From the NCBI RefSeq assembly GCF_000429105.1, contig NZ_AUBF01000010.1:1-64000 (forward strand): a DNA stretch of 64,000 nt, written 5' to 3'. Positions 35,104 to 43,948 of this stretch are shown one piece after another. A program made the position numbers and the translations under genes. Below the pieces are notes generated by a model. That model saw nothing but the letters and a program-made list of their open reading frames with translations, was not told the origin of the DNA and made no database searches. How positions within the stretch are numbered: position 1 is the first letter of the stretch; each line of letters starts with the position of its first letter. Source of the stretch: Schaalia suimastitidis DSM 15538. GTDB taxonomy: Bacteria; Actinomycetota; Actinomycetes; Actinomycetales; Actinomycetaceae.

Positions 35104-37023
35104 ATGCCGCAACGCTCAGACCTGCGCAATGTCGCTATCGTCGCACATGTTGACCACGGGAAAACCACACTCGTGGATGCCATGCTGTGGCAGTCAGGAG
35201 CGTTTAGCGATCGCGCTACCGTTGAAAAAACTGGCGAGCGTGTCATGGACTCAGGTGATCTTGAGCGAGAAAAGGGGATCACAATCCTTGCGAAGAATAC
35301 CGCCGTGCACTACGCCGGTCCGGCTGCACAAGAACTGGGCATGACCAATGGCGTCACCATTAACGTCATTGATACGCCTGGTCACGCAGACTTTGGAGGG
35401 GAAGTCGAACGCGGATTGTCAATGGTTGACGGTGTGGTTCTGCTGGTTGACGCCTCAGAGGGACCTTTGCCTCAAACGCGTTTCGTCTTACGTAAGGCGC
35501 TCCAAGCACAACTGCCGGTGGTTGTTGTTGTCAACAAAGTGGATCGCCCGGACTCGCGCATTGAGGAAGTGGTATCCGAAACGACGGACCTTCTGTTGTC
35601 GTTGGCTGAAGACCTGTTGAACGAGGGTGTTGAAGCAGATGTTGATGCCTTGCTTGACGTGCCCGTCGTCTATGCATCCGCGAAAGCTGGTGTATCGTCT
35701 TTGACAAACCCGGGGGACGGGCAGCTGCCCACCGAGGATCTTGAGCCGCTTTTTCGTACGATCCTCACACGCATCCCAGGTCCCACGTTCGATGAGGATG
35801 CGCCCCTTCAAGCCCACGTCACTAACCTGGATGCCTCCCCATTTCTTGGGCGCCTCGCGTTGCTACGCATACATAACGGCACCTTGAAGAAGGGAGCCAC
35901 TGTTGGTTTGGCGCGGCACGATGGCACAACGAAATCGGTGCGCATCACGGAACTTTTGCGCACCGAAGGTTTGGAACGCCACTCGGCTGAGCAGGCCGAC
36001 CCCGGCGACATTGTTGCGGTTGCTGGTATTGAGGACATCACCATTGGTGAGTCCTTGGTTGACCTTGATGATCCGCGTCCTTTGCCGCTGATTAAAGTGG
36101 ATGATCCTGCGATCTCCATGACTATTGGTATCAATACCTCGCCCATGGCGGGCCGTGTCAAAGGTGCGAAGGTCACAGCACGTCAGGTAAAAGATCGCCT
36201 TGATCGTGAACTGGTAGGTAACGTGTCGCTGCGGATTGTTCCCACAGAACGGCCTGACGCGTGGGAGGTGCAGGGACGAGGCGAACTGGCCTTAGCGATT
36301 CTGGTTGAGCAGATGCGTCGGGAAGGTTTCGAACTGACCGTTGGAAAACCGCAGGTGGTGACTAAGGATATTGATGGCGTTACCCACGAGCCGATGGAGC
36401 GGATGACCGTTGACATTCCCGAGGAGCACTTGGGTGCCGTTACGCAGCTCATGGCGCAGCGTAAAGGCCGTATGGAGACGATGGCGAACCACGGTTCCGG
36501 GTGGATTCGTTTGGAGTTCCTTGTGCCTGCGCGTGGCCTCATTGGTTTTAGGACGCGGTTCCTCACAGAAACGCGAGGTACAGGCATTGCCTCGTCAATT
36601 GCGCAGGGCTATGCGCCGTGGCAGGGCGTCATTGAACAGCGTCTCACCGGGTCTTTGGTTGCTGACCGCCCAGGTCAGGCTACCCCTTACGCCATGATTA
36701 ACCTTCAAGAACGCGGCAGCTTCATTATTGAGCCTGGCTCTGAGGTTTATGAGGGGCAGGTTGTGGGTGAGAATGCGCGCGCCGAAGATATGGACGTCAA
36801 TATCACCCGCGAGAAGAAGCAAACGAATACGCGGTCGGCGACTGCTGATGTGTATGAATCGTTGACACCGTCTCGTCGCCTCACTTTGGAAGAGTCCTTG
36901 GAGTATGCCGCTAATGATGAATGCGTCGAAGTGACCCCCGATGCGGTGCGTATCAGGAAGGTCGTTTTGGATTCGCAGGAGCGGTTTAAGATTGCTGCCC
37001 GGGAGCGTCGCGCTCAACGTTAA
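35104..37023 (+). CDS. typA: Ribosome-associated GTPase TypA/BipA
   Basis: A 639-residue translational GTPase. The ATG at 35104 follows GAGGAGGAA. The G-domain motifs are complete: G1 AHVDHGKTT, G2/G3 GITILAKNTAV and DTPGHADFGGEVER, and G4 NKVDRPDS. The EF-G-like domains follow, with the domain-V region GRGELALAILVEQMRREGFEL and the C-terminal BipA-specific domain including RGLIGFRTRFLTETRGTG. BipA binds the 70S ribosome and assists ribosome assembly and stress growth. It stands alone, with a possible short leader frame upstream. Confidence 0.97.
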   Translation: MPQRSDLRNVAIVAHVDHGKTTLVDAMLWQSGAFSDRATVEKTGERVMDSGDLEREKGITILAKNTAVHYAGPAAQELGMTNGVTINVIDTPGHADFGGEVERGLSMVDGVVLLVDASEGPLPQTRFVLRKALQAQLPVVVVVNKVDRPDSRIEEVVSETTDLLLSLAEDLLNEGVEADVDALLDVPVVYASAKAGVSSLTNPGDGQLPTEDLEPLFRTILTRIPGPTFDEDAPLQAHVTNLDASPFLGRLALLRIHNGTLKKGATVGLARHDGTTKSVRITELLRTEGLERHSAEQADPGDIVAVAGIEDITIGESLVDLDDPRPLPLIKVDDPAISMTIGINTSPMAGRVKGAKVTARQVKDRLDRELVGNVSLRIVPTERPDAWEVQGRGELALAILVEQMRREGFELTVGKPQVVTKDIDGVTHEPMERMTVDIPEEHLGAVTQLMAQRKGRMETMANHGSGWIRLEFLVPARGLIGFRTRFLTETRGTGIASSIAQGYAPWQGVIEQRLTGSLVADRPGQATPYAMINLQERGSFIIEPGSEVYEGQVVGENARAEDMDVNITREKKQTNTRSATADVYESLTPSRRLTLEESLEYAANDECVEVTPDAVRIRKVVLDSQERFKIAARERRAQR

Positions 37024-37141
37024 CGTGCGCCGCGCAATACGTCCGAATGTGACGCGAGGCATTATTTTTCCTCTTCGGAGCCGCTGTGAGCGTCCAAAAT
37101 GCGGGAATTGCAACACTTTTGGCTCAAATCCTGGTTCAAAG

Positions 37142-37171
37142 CTGACAATCGGGTGTCATATTCCGTACTGT
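37142..37171 (+). promoter_or_regulatory. Candidate promoter of hup
   Basis: CTGACA (37142-37147), an 18-base spacer, then TACTGT (37166-37171), 55 bases before the hup ATG. Both hexamers are one or two bases from the primary sigma consensus. Confidence 0.4.
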
Positions 37172-37225
37172 TTCCCTTGTGACCACTACTGTGGTCCCTG
37201 ACTACGAAAAGAATGAGGTTCCGAC

Positions 37226-37507
37226 ATGTCCGTCAACCGCACCGAACTCGTTGCAAAGATCGCTGAGCGCGCAGGCCTGACCAAGGTTCAGGCAGATGCC
37301 GCCCTCACGGCTTTCCAGGATGTCCTGGTTGAGTCGCTCGCTGCAGGCGAAGCCGTCAAGGTAACCGGCCTGCTGTCCGTGGAGCGTGTTGAGCGCGCCG
37401 CTCGTACCGGCCGCAACCCCCGCACTGGTGAAGAAATCCAGATTCCTGCTGGCTTTGGCGTGAAGCTCTCCGCTGGCTCGACTCTGAAGAAGGCCGTTTC
37501 TGCCTGA
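37226..37507 (+). CDS. hup: HU-family DNA-binding protein
   Basis: A 93-residue histone-like protein: SVNRTELVAKIAERAGLTKVQADAALTAFQDVLVESL forms the helical dimerisation part, and RTGRNPRTGEEIQIPAGFGVKLSAGSTLKK the beta-arm with the RNP(R/Q)TG motif that bends DNA. Unlike many actinobacterial HU proteins it has no lysine-rich C-terminal tail. Codon use is strongly biased towards C-ending codons, as for a highly expressed gene. A strong terminator follows directly. Confidence 0.97.
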   Translation: MSVNRTELVAKIAERAGLTKVQADAALTAFQDVLVESLAAGEAVKVTGLLSVERVERAARTGRNPRTGEEIQIPAGFGVKLSAGSTLKKAVSA

Positions 37508-37524
37508 TTAGTTCACTGACTATT

Positions 37525-37557
37525 GGTTGTGCCCGCCTCGATGAGGTGGGCACAACC
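37525..37557 (+). terminator. Terminator after hup
   Basis: GGTTGTGCCCGCCTC (37525-37539) pairs with GAGGTGGGCACAACC (37543-37557) around a three-base loop, with one G-T pair, followed by TTTTCT. Confidence 0.93.
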
Positions 37558-37575
37558 TTTTCTGCGGTGGCAGCG

Positions 37576-37639
37576 GGGCTGAGGTGAGACCACGGGCTGA
37601 GGGCACCACGGGCTGCGGTGAGACCACGGGCTAAGGTGG
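37576..37639. repeat. Four short imperfect tandem copies between hup and nagB
   Basis: Units starting GGGCT(G/A)AGG or GGGCTGCGG at 37576, 37594, 37610 and 37628, about 16-18 bp each; the last is partial. The first and third are almost identical. Confidence 0.75.
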
Positions 37640-37797
37640 TTGCGTGCCTGCGTGCCGAGGCGGCATGCCGTGGTTGGCTGCGTAGGCCGGTGTGGGGGCA
37701 GTGGGAATACATGCCGTTAGGCGTTTTTCTGAGGCGAGGGCTATGCTTTGTTGGACTGCTAATAAAGATGCACGTTACCAACGACCAGGAGAAGCTG

Positions 37798-38577
37798 ATG
37801 CGCATTGCAATCCTTCCCGACGAGGCGACGATCGCCAGCGTTGCTGCTGACCGTATCGAAGCGCTCTACCAACGCAAGCCCGAGTTTGTTATCGGTCTTG
37901 CCACCGGCTCGACACCGCTGCCGCTGTACGCCGAGCTTATTGAACGTTACAAGGCCGGGCGCCTATCCTTTGCGCACGCACGTTCCTACAACCTCGATGA
38001 ATACATTGGTCTTCCTGAAGACCACTATGAAGGCTACGCCAATTTCATTCACCGCAACCTTGTTGACCACGTCGATTTTGCTCCAGGTGCGGCACACGGT
38101 CCGAATGCATGGACTGGTGACTCTCATGCGGCAGCCGCGGCCTACGACCAAGCAATTAAAGATGCTGGCGGTATTGATCTGCAGGTCCTTGGGATTGGCT
38201 CTGATGGCCATATTGGCTTCAATGAGCCAGCAGGTTCCCTCACGTCGCGTACGCACGTGGGTGTCCTTACCGACCAGACACGTCGCGACAACTCGCGTTT
38301 CTTCGATGGTGATATCACCGCTGTGCCCACTCACTGCATTACTCAGGGCCTTGGCACCATTATGGAGGCACGCGAAAACCTCATGATTGCCACTGGGGAA
38401 AACAAAGCCGACGCTGTGCGTGAACTGATTGAAGGTCCGATCAGCCAGCGCTGGCCTGCCACAATCCTCCAAATGCACGACAATACGATCGTTTTGCTTG
38501 ACCGGGCCGCCGCCTCGCGTCTGGAGATGGTCGACTTCTATAACGAAGTGTGGGAAAAAGAGCAACTCCCGTTGTGA
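37798..38577 (+). CDS. nagB: Glucosamine-6-phosphate deaminase
   Basis: A 259-residue enzyme converting glucosamine 6-phosphate to fructose 6-phosphate and ammonia. The ATG at 37798 follows AGGAG; the long frame upstream is not family-like. The GLATGSTP phosphate loop, the YNLDEYIGL motif with catalytic Asp67, and the GIGSDGHIGFNEP motif with Asp136/His138 are intact. It supports growth on amino sugars or GlcNAc recycling. No nagA or transporter is adjacent. A strong hairpin follows. Confidence 0.96.
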   Translation: MRIAILPDEATIASVAADRIEALYQRKPEFVIGLATGSTPLPLYAELIERYKAGRLSFAHARSYNLDEYIGLPEDHYEGYANFIHRNLVDHVDFAPGAAHGPNAWTGDSHAAAAAYDQAIKDAGGIDLQVLGIGSDGHIGFNEPAGSLTSRTHVGVLTDQTRRDNSRFFDGDITAVPTHCITQGLGTIMEARENLMIATGENKADAVRELIEGPISQRWPATILQMHDNTIVLLDRAAASRLEMVDFYNEVWEKEQLPL

Positions 38578-38586
38578 TCTCGACTC

Positions 38587-38623
38587 CACTGCCCCCGCTC
38601 GTCGTGAACGAGCGGGGGCAGTG
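38587..38623 (+). terminator. Perfect 16-bp hairpin after nagB
   Basis: CACTGCCCCCGCTCGT (38587-38602) pairs with ACGAGCGGGGGCAGTG (38608-38623), five-base loop. There is almost no T tract, so it is an I-shaped terminator type. Confidence 0.85.
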
Positions 38624-38650
38624 TCGTAAGTGAACACATACAATGGAGCT

Positions 38651-39013
38651 ATGCGTGCACTTGACGATCCCCTTGGCCCAGGCGACCCACTCGGCCCTGG
38701 TAGCCCCCAAGGGCCTACCGGAACCCAGACCTCGACGGGACTTCTTGAACGCACCGAAATTGAACGCGAAAAGGCACCCGGCGATGGTGACCGGTTTGCG
38801 CATTTCGTCCGCAAAGATAAAGCGGATCACTCAATGATGACCGGACAGCCGGTCGTTGCCTTGTGTGGCAAAGTATGGATACCAAGCCGCGATGCATCCC
38901 GTTACCCGGTATGTCCCACCTGTAAGGCTCTGCGGGACAATATGGGCAATAACGGGAGAAACTGGCCCTTTTCAAATGGTGACTCGTCAGGCTCGGGAGG
39001 CACTGACAAGTGA
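38651..39013 (+). CDS. DUF3039 domain-containing protein
   Basis: About 120 residues from the ATG at 38651 (GGAG just upstream). The N-terminal PLGPGDPLGPGSPQGP segment is a short Pro-Gly-rich repeat. The rest is the actinobacterial DUF3039 domain: DGDRFAHFVRKDKADHSMMTGQPVVALCGKVWIP and YPVCPTCKALRD, with Cys residues (C-x-x-C plus another Cys) that could hold a metal. The function is unknown. The stop overlaps the start of the helicase gene, an arrangement conserved in actinobacteria. Confidence 0.88.
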   Translation: MRALDDPLGPGDPLGPGSPQGPTGTQTSTGLLERTEIEREKAPGDGDRFAHFVRKDKADHSMMTGQPVVALCGKVWIPSRDASRYPVCPTCKALRDNMGNNGRNWPFSNGDSSGSGGTDK

Positions 39014-40818
39014 CTCCGGCCCACTCGCGGCCCGCAGGTCCAGCCCACGCTTCGACCTCGGCCGCCCAGTCGTTGCCGCCTGCTTTTCCGGCGCGTGCTC
39101 CTTGGGGGACCGCCCAGAACCTTCGCGCCTGGCAGGCAGCAGCCCTTGAACTTTACCTGGAGCGCCAGCCGAAAGATTTTCTTGCGGTCGCTACGCCAGG
39201 TGCAGGAAAAACGACATTCGCGCTGCGTATCGCTGTGGAACTCATGGGTCGAGGTGTTGTCGACAAAGTCACCATCGTTTGCCCAACCGAGCATTTGAAA
39301 GTTCAATGGGCAGAGGCGGCATCACGCGTTGGAATCCACATTGACCCTGCGTTCACGAATGCTCAAGGACGCGCTGGTTCTCATTTCGATGGTGTTGCAG
39401 TGACCTATGCGCAGGTCGCTTCTAACCCAATGGTCCATTCGTCACGGACGCGCACCTACCGGACGCTGGTAATACTCGACGAGATCCACCATGCTGGCGA
39501 TGCGCTGTCGTGGGGCGACGGGGTTCGGATGGCATTTGACGAGGCTACCCGGCGCCTCGCGCTCACAGGTACCCCATTTCGCTCCGACACCTCGCCCATC
39601 CCCTTCGTCCGGTACGTTGAAGATGCTGAGGGGATACGACGGAGCCGAGCCGATTACACCTACGGCTATGGGGATGCCCTGCGCGACGGCGTGGTACGTC
39701 CGGTGCTATTTATGTCGTACTCAGGGCAAATGTCGTGGCGGACACGGGCAGGCGACGAGTACACCGCGCGGCTGGGTGAACCGCTGACGAAGGATCTGAT
39801 GAAACAAGCGTGGCGTACCGCGCTGGACCCAACAGGAGAGTGGATTCGATCGGTCCTTCAAGCAGCCGATCAACGTCTTGAAGAAGTCCGTCGTCAAATG
39901 CCTGACGCTGGCGGCCTCGTCATTGCTGCTGATCAGAAACAAGCGCGCGCATATGCGCGTCATTTACGGGAAATCACTGGCAGGACAGCCACTGTGGTAC
40001 TTTCTGACGATGCTGACGCTTCGGAACGCATTGATGCTTTCCGCGAATCCACTGACAAGTGGATGGTGGCGGTGCGCATGGTGTCGGAAGGTGTTGACGT
40101 GCCACGGTTAGCAGTGGGTGTCTATGCGACAAATACCGCGACGTCGCTGTTTTTTGCGCAGGCAGTTGGACGATTCGTACGCGCGCGTCGCCGAGGCGAA
40201 ACGGCAACAGTGTTTATCCCATCGGTATTGCCCTTGTTGGATTTGGCCGGTCAGATGGAGGTCGAGCGCGACCATGCCCTTGACCGTAGGCCTAGTGATG
40301 AGGATACGACGTGGCATCCTGAAGACGCTGAACTGGCTGCCGCACAGCGCGAAGAAAAGGCCTCCGATGATTTATTAGGATCATTTGAAGCGCTAGGCGC
40401 TGACGCAGAATTCGATGCGGTGCTGTTCGACGGGTCGCTGTGGGGAACCGGTGCAGAGGTCGGTTCTGTTGAAGAACAGGAGTATCTGGGTATTCCAGGT
40501 TTGTTGGACCCGCATCAGGTTACGGCATTGCTTCGGGCCAGGCAGGCTGAACAATTAGCGCAGCAGAAACGGCACGCAGCCGCCAAACGGCAGCGTGAAG
40601 CGAATGCGGGTTTATCGGATCATCGTCGACGAGCAGCGAAGCGGAAGGAATTGTCTCACCTGGTGTCGTCGTGGTCGCGTCGATCAGGGGAGAGCCACGC
40701 GAATATCCATGCCACATTGCGACGCCGTTGCGGGGGGCCAGAGGTGGCGCAGGCAACAACCGAGCAGATCGAAGCAAGAATCGCATTATTGCGCGAATGG
40801 TTCGTTGGGCGTTCGTAG
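39010..40818 (+). CDS. DEAD/DEAH-box superfamily 2 helicase
   Basis: A protein of 602 residues from a GTG overlapping the DUF3039 stop. Superfamily 2 motifs are clear: Walker A TPGAGKTTFAL near residue 63, motif II LDEIHHAGD, motif III ALTGTPFRSD, and the C-terminal helicase lobe with MVSEGVDVPRLAVGVYATNTATSLFFAQAVGRFVRAR. The Cys-free basic C-terminal extension (about 500-602) is rich in Lys, Arg and Ala. The family pairs with DUF3039 in actinobacteria; the exact DNA or RNA substrate is unknown. Confidence 0.92.
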   Translation: MTPAHSRPAGPAHASTSAAQSLPPAFPARAPWGTAQNLRAWQAAALELYLERQPKDFLAVATPGAGKTTFALRIAVELMGRGVVDKVTIVCPTEHLKVQWAEAASRVGIHIDPAFTNAQGRAGSHFDGVAVTYAQVASNPMVHSSRTRTYRTLVILDEIHHAGDALSWGDGVRMAFDEATRRLALTGTPFRSDTSPIPFVRYVEDAEGIRRSRADYTYGYGDALRDGVVRPVLFMSYSGQMSWRTRAGDEYTARLGEPLTKDLMKQAWRTALDPTGEWIRSVLQAADQRLEEVRRQMPDAGGLVIAADQKQARAYARHLREITGRTATVVLSDDADASERIDAFRESTDKWMVAVRMVSEGVDVPRLAVGVYATNTATSLFFAQAVGRFVRARRRGETATVFIPSVLPLLDLAGQMEVERDHALDRRPSDEDTTWHPEDAELAAAQREEKASDDLLGSFEALGADAEFDAVLFDGSLWGTGAEVGSVEEQEYLGIPGLLDPHQVTALLRARQAEQLAQQKRHAAAKRQREANAGLSDHRRRAAKRKELSHLVSSWSRRSGESHANIHATLRRRCGGPEVAQATTEQIEARIALLREWFVGRS

Positions 40819-40980
40819 TTTTTCGCTGTTATCGTTTGTGCCACTACGGTGCGGGTGTCACCTTTTTGTGGTGGTGCCACCCTCTGGAGGGTCGCCGTAT
40901 CATTGACGAGGCGATTGCCTCTGCGCTGGAACGCTCCGTAAGTGGTCCCGCACTGAGGTCATTGTCCTTTCGCATTGACG

Positions 40981-41026
40981 TGCCGGGACGGCCCGGTGCG
41001 TACACCACAGTCGGGGACGGCCCCGA
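40981..41026 (+). promoter_or_regulatory. Guanidine-II (mini-ykkC) riboswitch
   Basis: Two tandem hairpins have identical ACGG tetraloops: CCGGG-ACGG-CCCGG at 40983-40996 and CGGGG-ACGG-CCCCG at 41012-41025, joined by a 15-base linker. This is the defining guanidine-II architecture (two stems with ACGR loops). The second stem lies just upstream of the SMR exporter start, so guanidine binding would expose the ribosome-binding region. The downstream Gdx-like gene is the expected target. A strong call on structure and context. Confidence 0.88.
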
Positions 41027-41040
41027 GAATGGACAGTGTC

Positions 41041-41367
41041 ATGCACTGGATCGTGTTGATCGGATCGGGTCTTTTTGAAGCCGCATGGGCGGCAAGCCTT
41101 GATCGCTTAGGGAATCGCTTTTCCTGGATTGACCTCGTGACATTTGCGGCGACGGTGACGATATCAATGGGCGGCCTGATGTGGGCGATGAGGGAGGTCC
41201 CCGTGGGTACCGGATATGCCGTGTGGGCTGGGACAGGAGCCGTGGCAACCATTGCGTGGTCGGTGTATTCAGGGTCGGAGACACTGACGCCAATGAAAGC
41301 TATTCTGTTGACGACCTTGGTAGCGTCGATCGTGGGCTTGCGGTCACTCGAAGGTGGATCGGCTTAA
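41041..41367 (+). CDS. gdx: SMR-family guanidinium exporter, Gdx/SugE type
   Basis: About 108 residues and four membrane helices, typical of small multidrug resistance transporters that act as dual-topology dimers. The Gdx-subtype features are visible: MHWIVLIGSGLFEAAWAASL carries the essential Glu13 and Trp16, a SMGGLMWAMREVPVGTGYAVWAGTGAV segment matches SugE/Gdx rather than EmrE, and GSETLTPMKAILL follows. Gdx exports guanidinium against protons. The guanidine-II riboswitch directly upstream strongly supports this assignment over general drug export. The ATG at 41041 is preferred; 41029 is in frame but too close to the hairpin. Confidence 0.9.
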   Translation: MHWIVLIGSGLFEAAWAASLDRLGNRFSWIDLVTFAATVTISMGGLMWAMREVPVGTGYAVWAGTGAVATIAWSVYSGSETLTPMKAILLTTLVASIVGLRSLEGGSA

Positions 41368-41626
41368 AGAGCCGCATGTGGGGGTTACTGTCTGCAGTAT
41401 GGGAGGTGTGTGGCGACGCTCATACCTGCGGAGGTACGCGTGGCTCCACGCACGGGCACTGTGCCACCCTCATCGCACTGTGCACTACCGCCAAGATCGT
41501 GTGCGACCCTCATGGCATCGTGGGTGCCACGGCGATGTGCCACCGCCAAAGCACTGCGCACCGCCGCAAAATTGGCGTGCTATCCGTAAGTTCGCCCTAC
41601 GCCGCATAAGCAGGCTCGGAGCTGCA
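41368..41626. repeat. Intergenic gap with loose internal repeats after gdx
   Basis: The gap between gdx and pncB has no gene. It contains several similar segments built on ACTGTGCCACCCTCATCG, GTGCGACCCTCATGGCATCG and GCGATGTGCCACCGCCAAAG (about 41459-41575). These are degenerate internal duplications rather than a regular array. Confidence 0.5.
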
Positions 41627-42970
41627 CTACGACACGGTGACGTAACGTGTCGGAATGGCCGCATCTCCTTCAGACAGGCGCCACGCCTGGTACGGCAACT
41701 CATTGCGTGAACGAATGTGATGCTCCTGGGCACGCAGCAACGCCTGAGGCCCCCAGGCATCAGGATCAATGACGCCATCCTTGACTAACTGAACCTGCAG
41801 CGGGCGGGCACCAATACGGTGCAACTCCGCCTGCGCCGCCTCGTCCGTGTCAGCAACCACCAGCACTTCCTCGCTGGCGTATCCTGACTCATCGACCACG
41901 CGCCCAGCCCATTTGCGTCCGCCAACGGTGGATTTTGATTCCGATTTCTTAGCAACAGGCCACATTTTCCCGTCGCTGCCTTCACGGATCACCACTTTGT
42001 AGACCAGTGCCGCAGTAGGCACACCCGAGCCGGTGACAAGTTTTGTGCCGACGCCATAAGAGTCGATCGGTGCGGCACCCAACGCCGCGATAGCGTATTC
42101 GTCAAGATCATTCGTCACCGTAATCTTCGTGGAGGTTGCGCCCATGGCGTCAAGCTGCCCGCGTACAGTGAATGCTTGGGCTACCAGGTCACCAGAGTCG
42201 AGGCGGACTGCGCCTAATTCGCCACCTGCTGCACGTGCCGCCTCGACCGCATTTTTCACGCCCTGTGTGACATCGTAGGTGTCGACCAGCAGCGTGGTAC
42301 CTGTGCCCAGCAAAGCAATCTGCGCAGCAAAAGCCTGCTCTTCGCTGTCGTGGATCAGGGTGAACGCATGTGCTGCGGTACCGATTGCCTTAATGCCGTA
42401 TCGTTTGGCCGCTTCAAGATTAGATGTTCCAGCAAAACCACCAATAATTGCTGCACGCGCGGCAGATACTGCGGCACGCTCATGGGCACGGCGCGCACCC
42501 ATATCCATACACGGGCGACCGTGGGCGGCAATCGTCATACGGGACGCTGCTGAGGCAACAGCACAATCGTGGTTGAGGATACTCAGTAGCAGCGTTTCCA
42601 TGAGGGTGCATTCAGCAAAGGTCCCCTCAACGGTCAGCAGCGGCGACCCTGGGAAATAACATTCCCCTTCGGCATACCCCCAAATATTGCCTGAAAAACG
42701 GAAGTTTTCCAGGTATTCCAGTGCGTGCTCCGACACTACGCCGCGTTCGCGTAGCCACTGGATTTCCTCGGCTTCGAACGTGAAACGCTCCAAAGCTTCC
42801 AGAATGCGGCCGGTACCAGCGACCACGCCGAAACGACGAGTCGCCGGTAGGCGGCGACCAAATAGCTCAAAAACGCATCGTCGCTGTGCAGCACCTGAAC
42901 GCAAAGCGGCGTCAAGCATCGTCAGCTCGTACATATCCGTCAGTAAAGACGTTGAATAAGAGGCAGGCAT
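41627..42970 (-). CDS. pncB: Nicotinate phosphoribosyltransferase
   Basis: A 447-residue NAD-salvage enzyme making nicotinate mononucleotide from nicotinate and PRPP. The N-terminal STSLLTDMYELTMLDAAL, a GGFAGTSNLEAAKRYGI loop, the GTAAHAFTLIH segment with the catalytic/phosphorylated His, LLVDTYDV and GVGTKLVTG are diagnostic. Length is normal for the actinobacterial short form. ATG at 42970. It lies convergent to gdx and divergent from clpS, the classical actinobacterial arrangement (pncB / clpS / DUF2017). Confidence 0.95.
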   Translation of the reverse strand: MPASYSTSLLTDMYELTMLDAALRSGAAQRRCVFELFGRRLPATRRFGVVAGTGRILEALERFTFEAEEIQWLRERGVVSEHALEYLENFRFSGNIWGYAEGECYFPGSPLLTVEGTFAECTLMETLLLSILNHDCAVASAASRMTIAAHGRPCMDMGARRAHERAAVSAARAAIIGGFAGTSNLEAAKRYGIKAIGTAAHAFTLIHDSEEQAFAAQIALLGTGTTLLVDTYDVTQGVKNAVEAARAAGGELGAVRLDSGDLVAQAFTVRGQLDAMGATSTKITVTNDLDEYAIAALGAAPIDSYGVGTKLVTGSGVPTAALVYKVVIREGSDGKMWPVAKKSESKSTVGGRKWAGRVVDESGYASEEVLVVADTDEAAQAELHRIGARPLQVQLVKDGVIDPDAWGPQALLRAQEHHIRSRNELPYQAWRLSEGDAAIPTRYVTVS

Positions 42971-43050
42971 GGCACCAACCTAGCCCACATTGGGGCAATT
43001 GATCCAACCAAAGTCCCGCGCGCGGACGCGAAGCGTCATAGGCTTGTGCC

Positions 43051-43341
43051 GTGAGCATCGACGTGATCACACATCCGATGGAGAACACGCAGTCCAGGCA
43101 AACGACATTGGCTGCGTGGCGAACTGTGGTTTGGGACGACCCCATTAACCTCATGGACTACGTCACTGAAGTCTTTGCGCGCCATTTCGGTTACCCACCT
43201 GACAAGTGTGAAGCCTTGATGTTGTGCGTCCACATCTGTGGCAAAGCGATTGTGTCGACTGGTCTGCGGGAACGTATGGAAGCTGACGTGATGGCTTTGC
43301 ATGGCTACGGCCTCCGCGCAACGCTGGAACGGGACGAGTGA
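43051..43341 (+). CDS. clpS: ATP-dependent Clp protease adaptor ClpS
   Basis: A 96-residue adaptor delivering N-degron substrates to ClpC/ClpA. WRTVVWDDPINLMDYVTEVFARHFGYPPDKCEALMLCVHICGKAIVSTG is the ClpS core: the Asp-Asp-Pro-x-Asn loop and helices that bind destabilising N-termini. A GTG at 43051 was used; an internal ATG at 43078 is possible. It precedes a DUF2017 gene, as in many actinobacteria. Confidence 0.93.
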   Translation: MSIDVITHPMENTQSRQTTLAAWRTVVWDDPINLMDYVTEVFARHFGYPPDKCEALMLCVHICGKAIVSTGLRERMEADVMALHGYGLRATLERDE

Positions 43342-43360
43342 CTCAGGTGATCGGACACGC

Positions 43361-43939
43361 GTGGTGATCGGACGTTTTGAGCGTACTGGCGACGGCTATA
43401 CGGCGACAATCGACGGAGACCACAACCTCCTCGTCCAGCAACTTGCCCACGAAGTGCTGGTGTTGCTGGACACGCCTGACGAACCCTCCCCACTGCTTGC
43501 TGCCGTCACCGATGACTTCTCGCGCCTGGAACCGGCGGACCCGGCACTGACCTACCTGCTGCCAGCTATGAGCGGTGACGGCGCGCAAGCGCAGGAGTTA
43601 CGGGCACTCACCGAAGATTATTTACGCGCCGAAAAATCGTCGCGCCTACGCAAAGTACGTGCGGACCTGGAACGTGCCCGCTTGGCAGAAACAGGGCAGG
43701 TGAGCCTTGGTCACGACGACGTGTGGGAATGGCTGGCTGCGCTCAATGATGTTCGTCTCGCTTTAGGTGGCGAACTTGGCGTGGAAACGCAAGCCGATGT
43801 GGCAGCAATCGAGCAATTAGCTGCGCAACTTCAGCTGTCACGCGATCAGCGTTCGAATGCGGCGCTGATCTACATGATTATCACCTGGTGGCAGGACTCA
43901 CTACTAAGGGCAGTGCGCGAAGGGGCCTCAAGCAACTAG
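43361..43939 (+). CDS. DUF2017 family protein
   Basis: About 192 residues from a GTG at 43361, 19 bases after clpS; the frame is open further upstream inside clpS, so the start is uncertain. The sequence is helical and acidic, with RRLRKVRADLERARL-like and DVWEWLAALNDVRLALGGELG segments plus a C-terminal ALIYMIITWWQDSLLRAVR helix that defines DUF2017. The function is unknown. Tight linkage to clpS and murI suggests co-transcription. Confidence 0.85.
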   Translation: MVIGRFERTGDGYTATIDGDHNLLVQQLAHEVLVLLDTPDEPSPLLAAVTDDFSRLEPADPALTYLLPAMSGDGAQAQELRALTEDYLRAEKSSRLRKVRADLERARLAETGQVSLGHDDVWEWLAALNDVRLALGGELGVETQADVAAIEQLAAQLQLSRDQRSNAALIYMIITWWQDSLLRAVREGASSN

Positions 43940-43948
43940 TGTCCAAGT

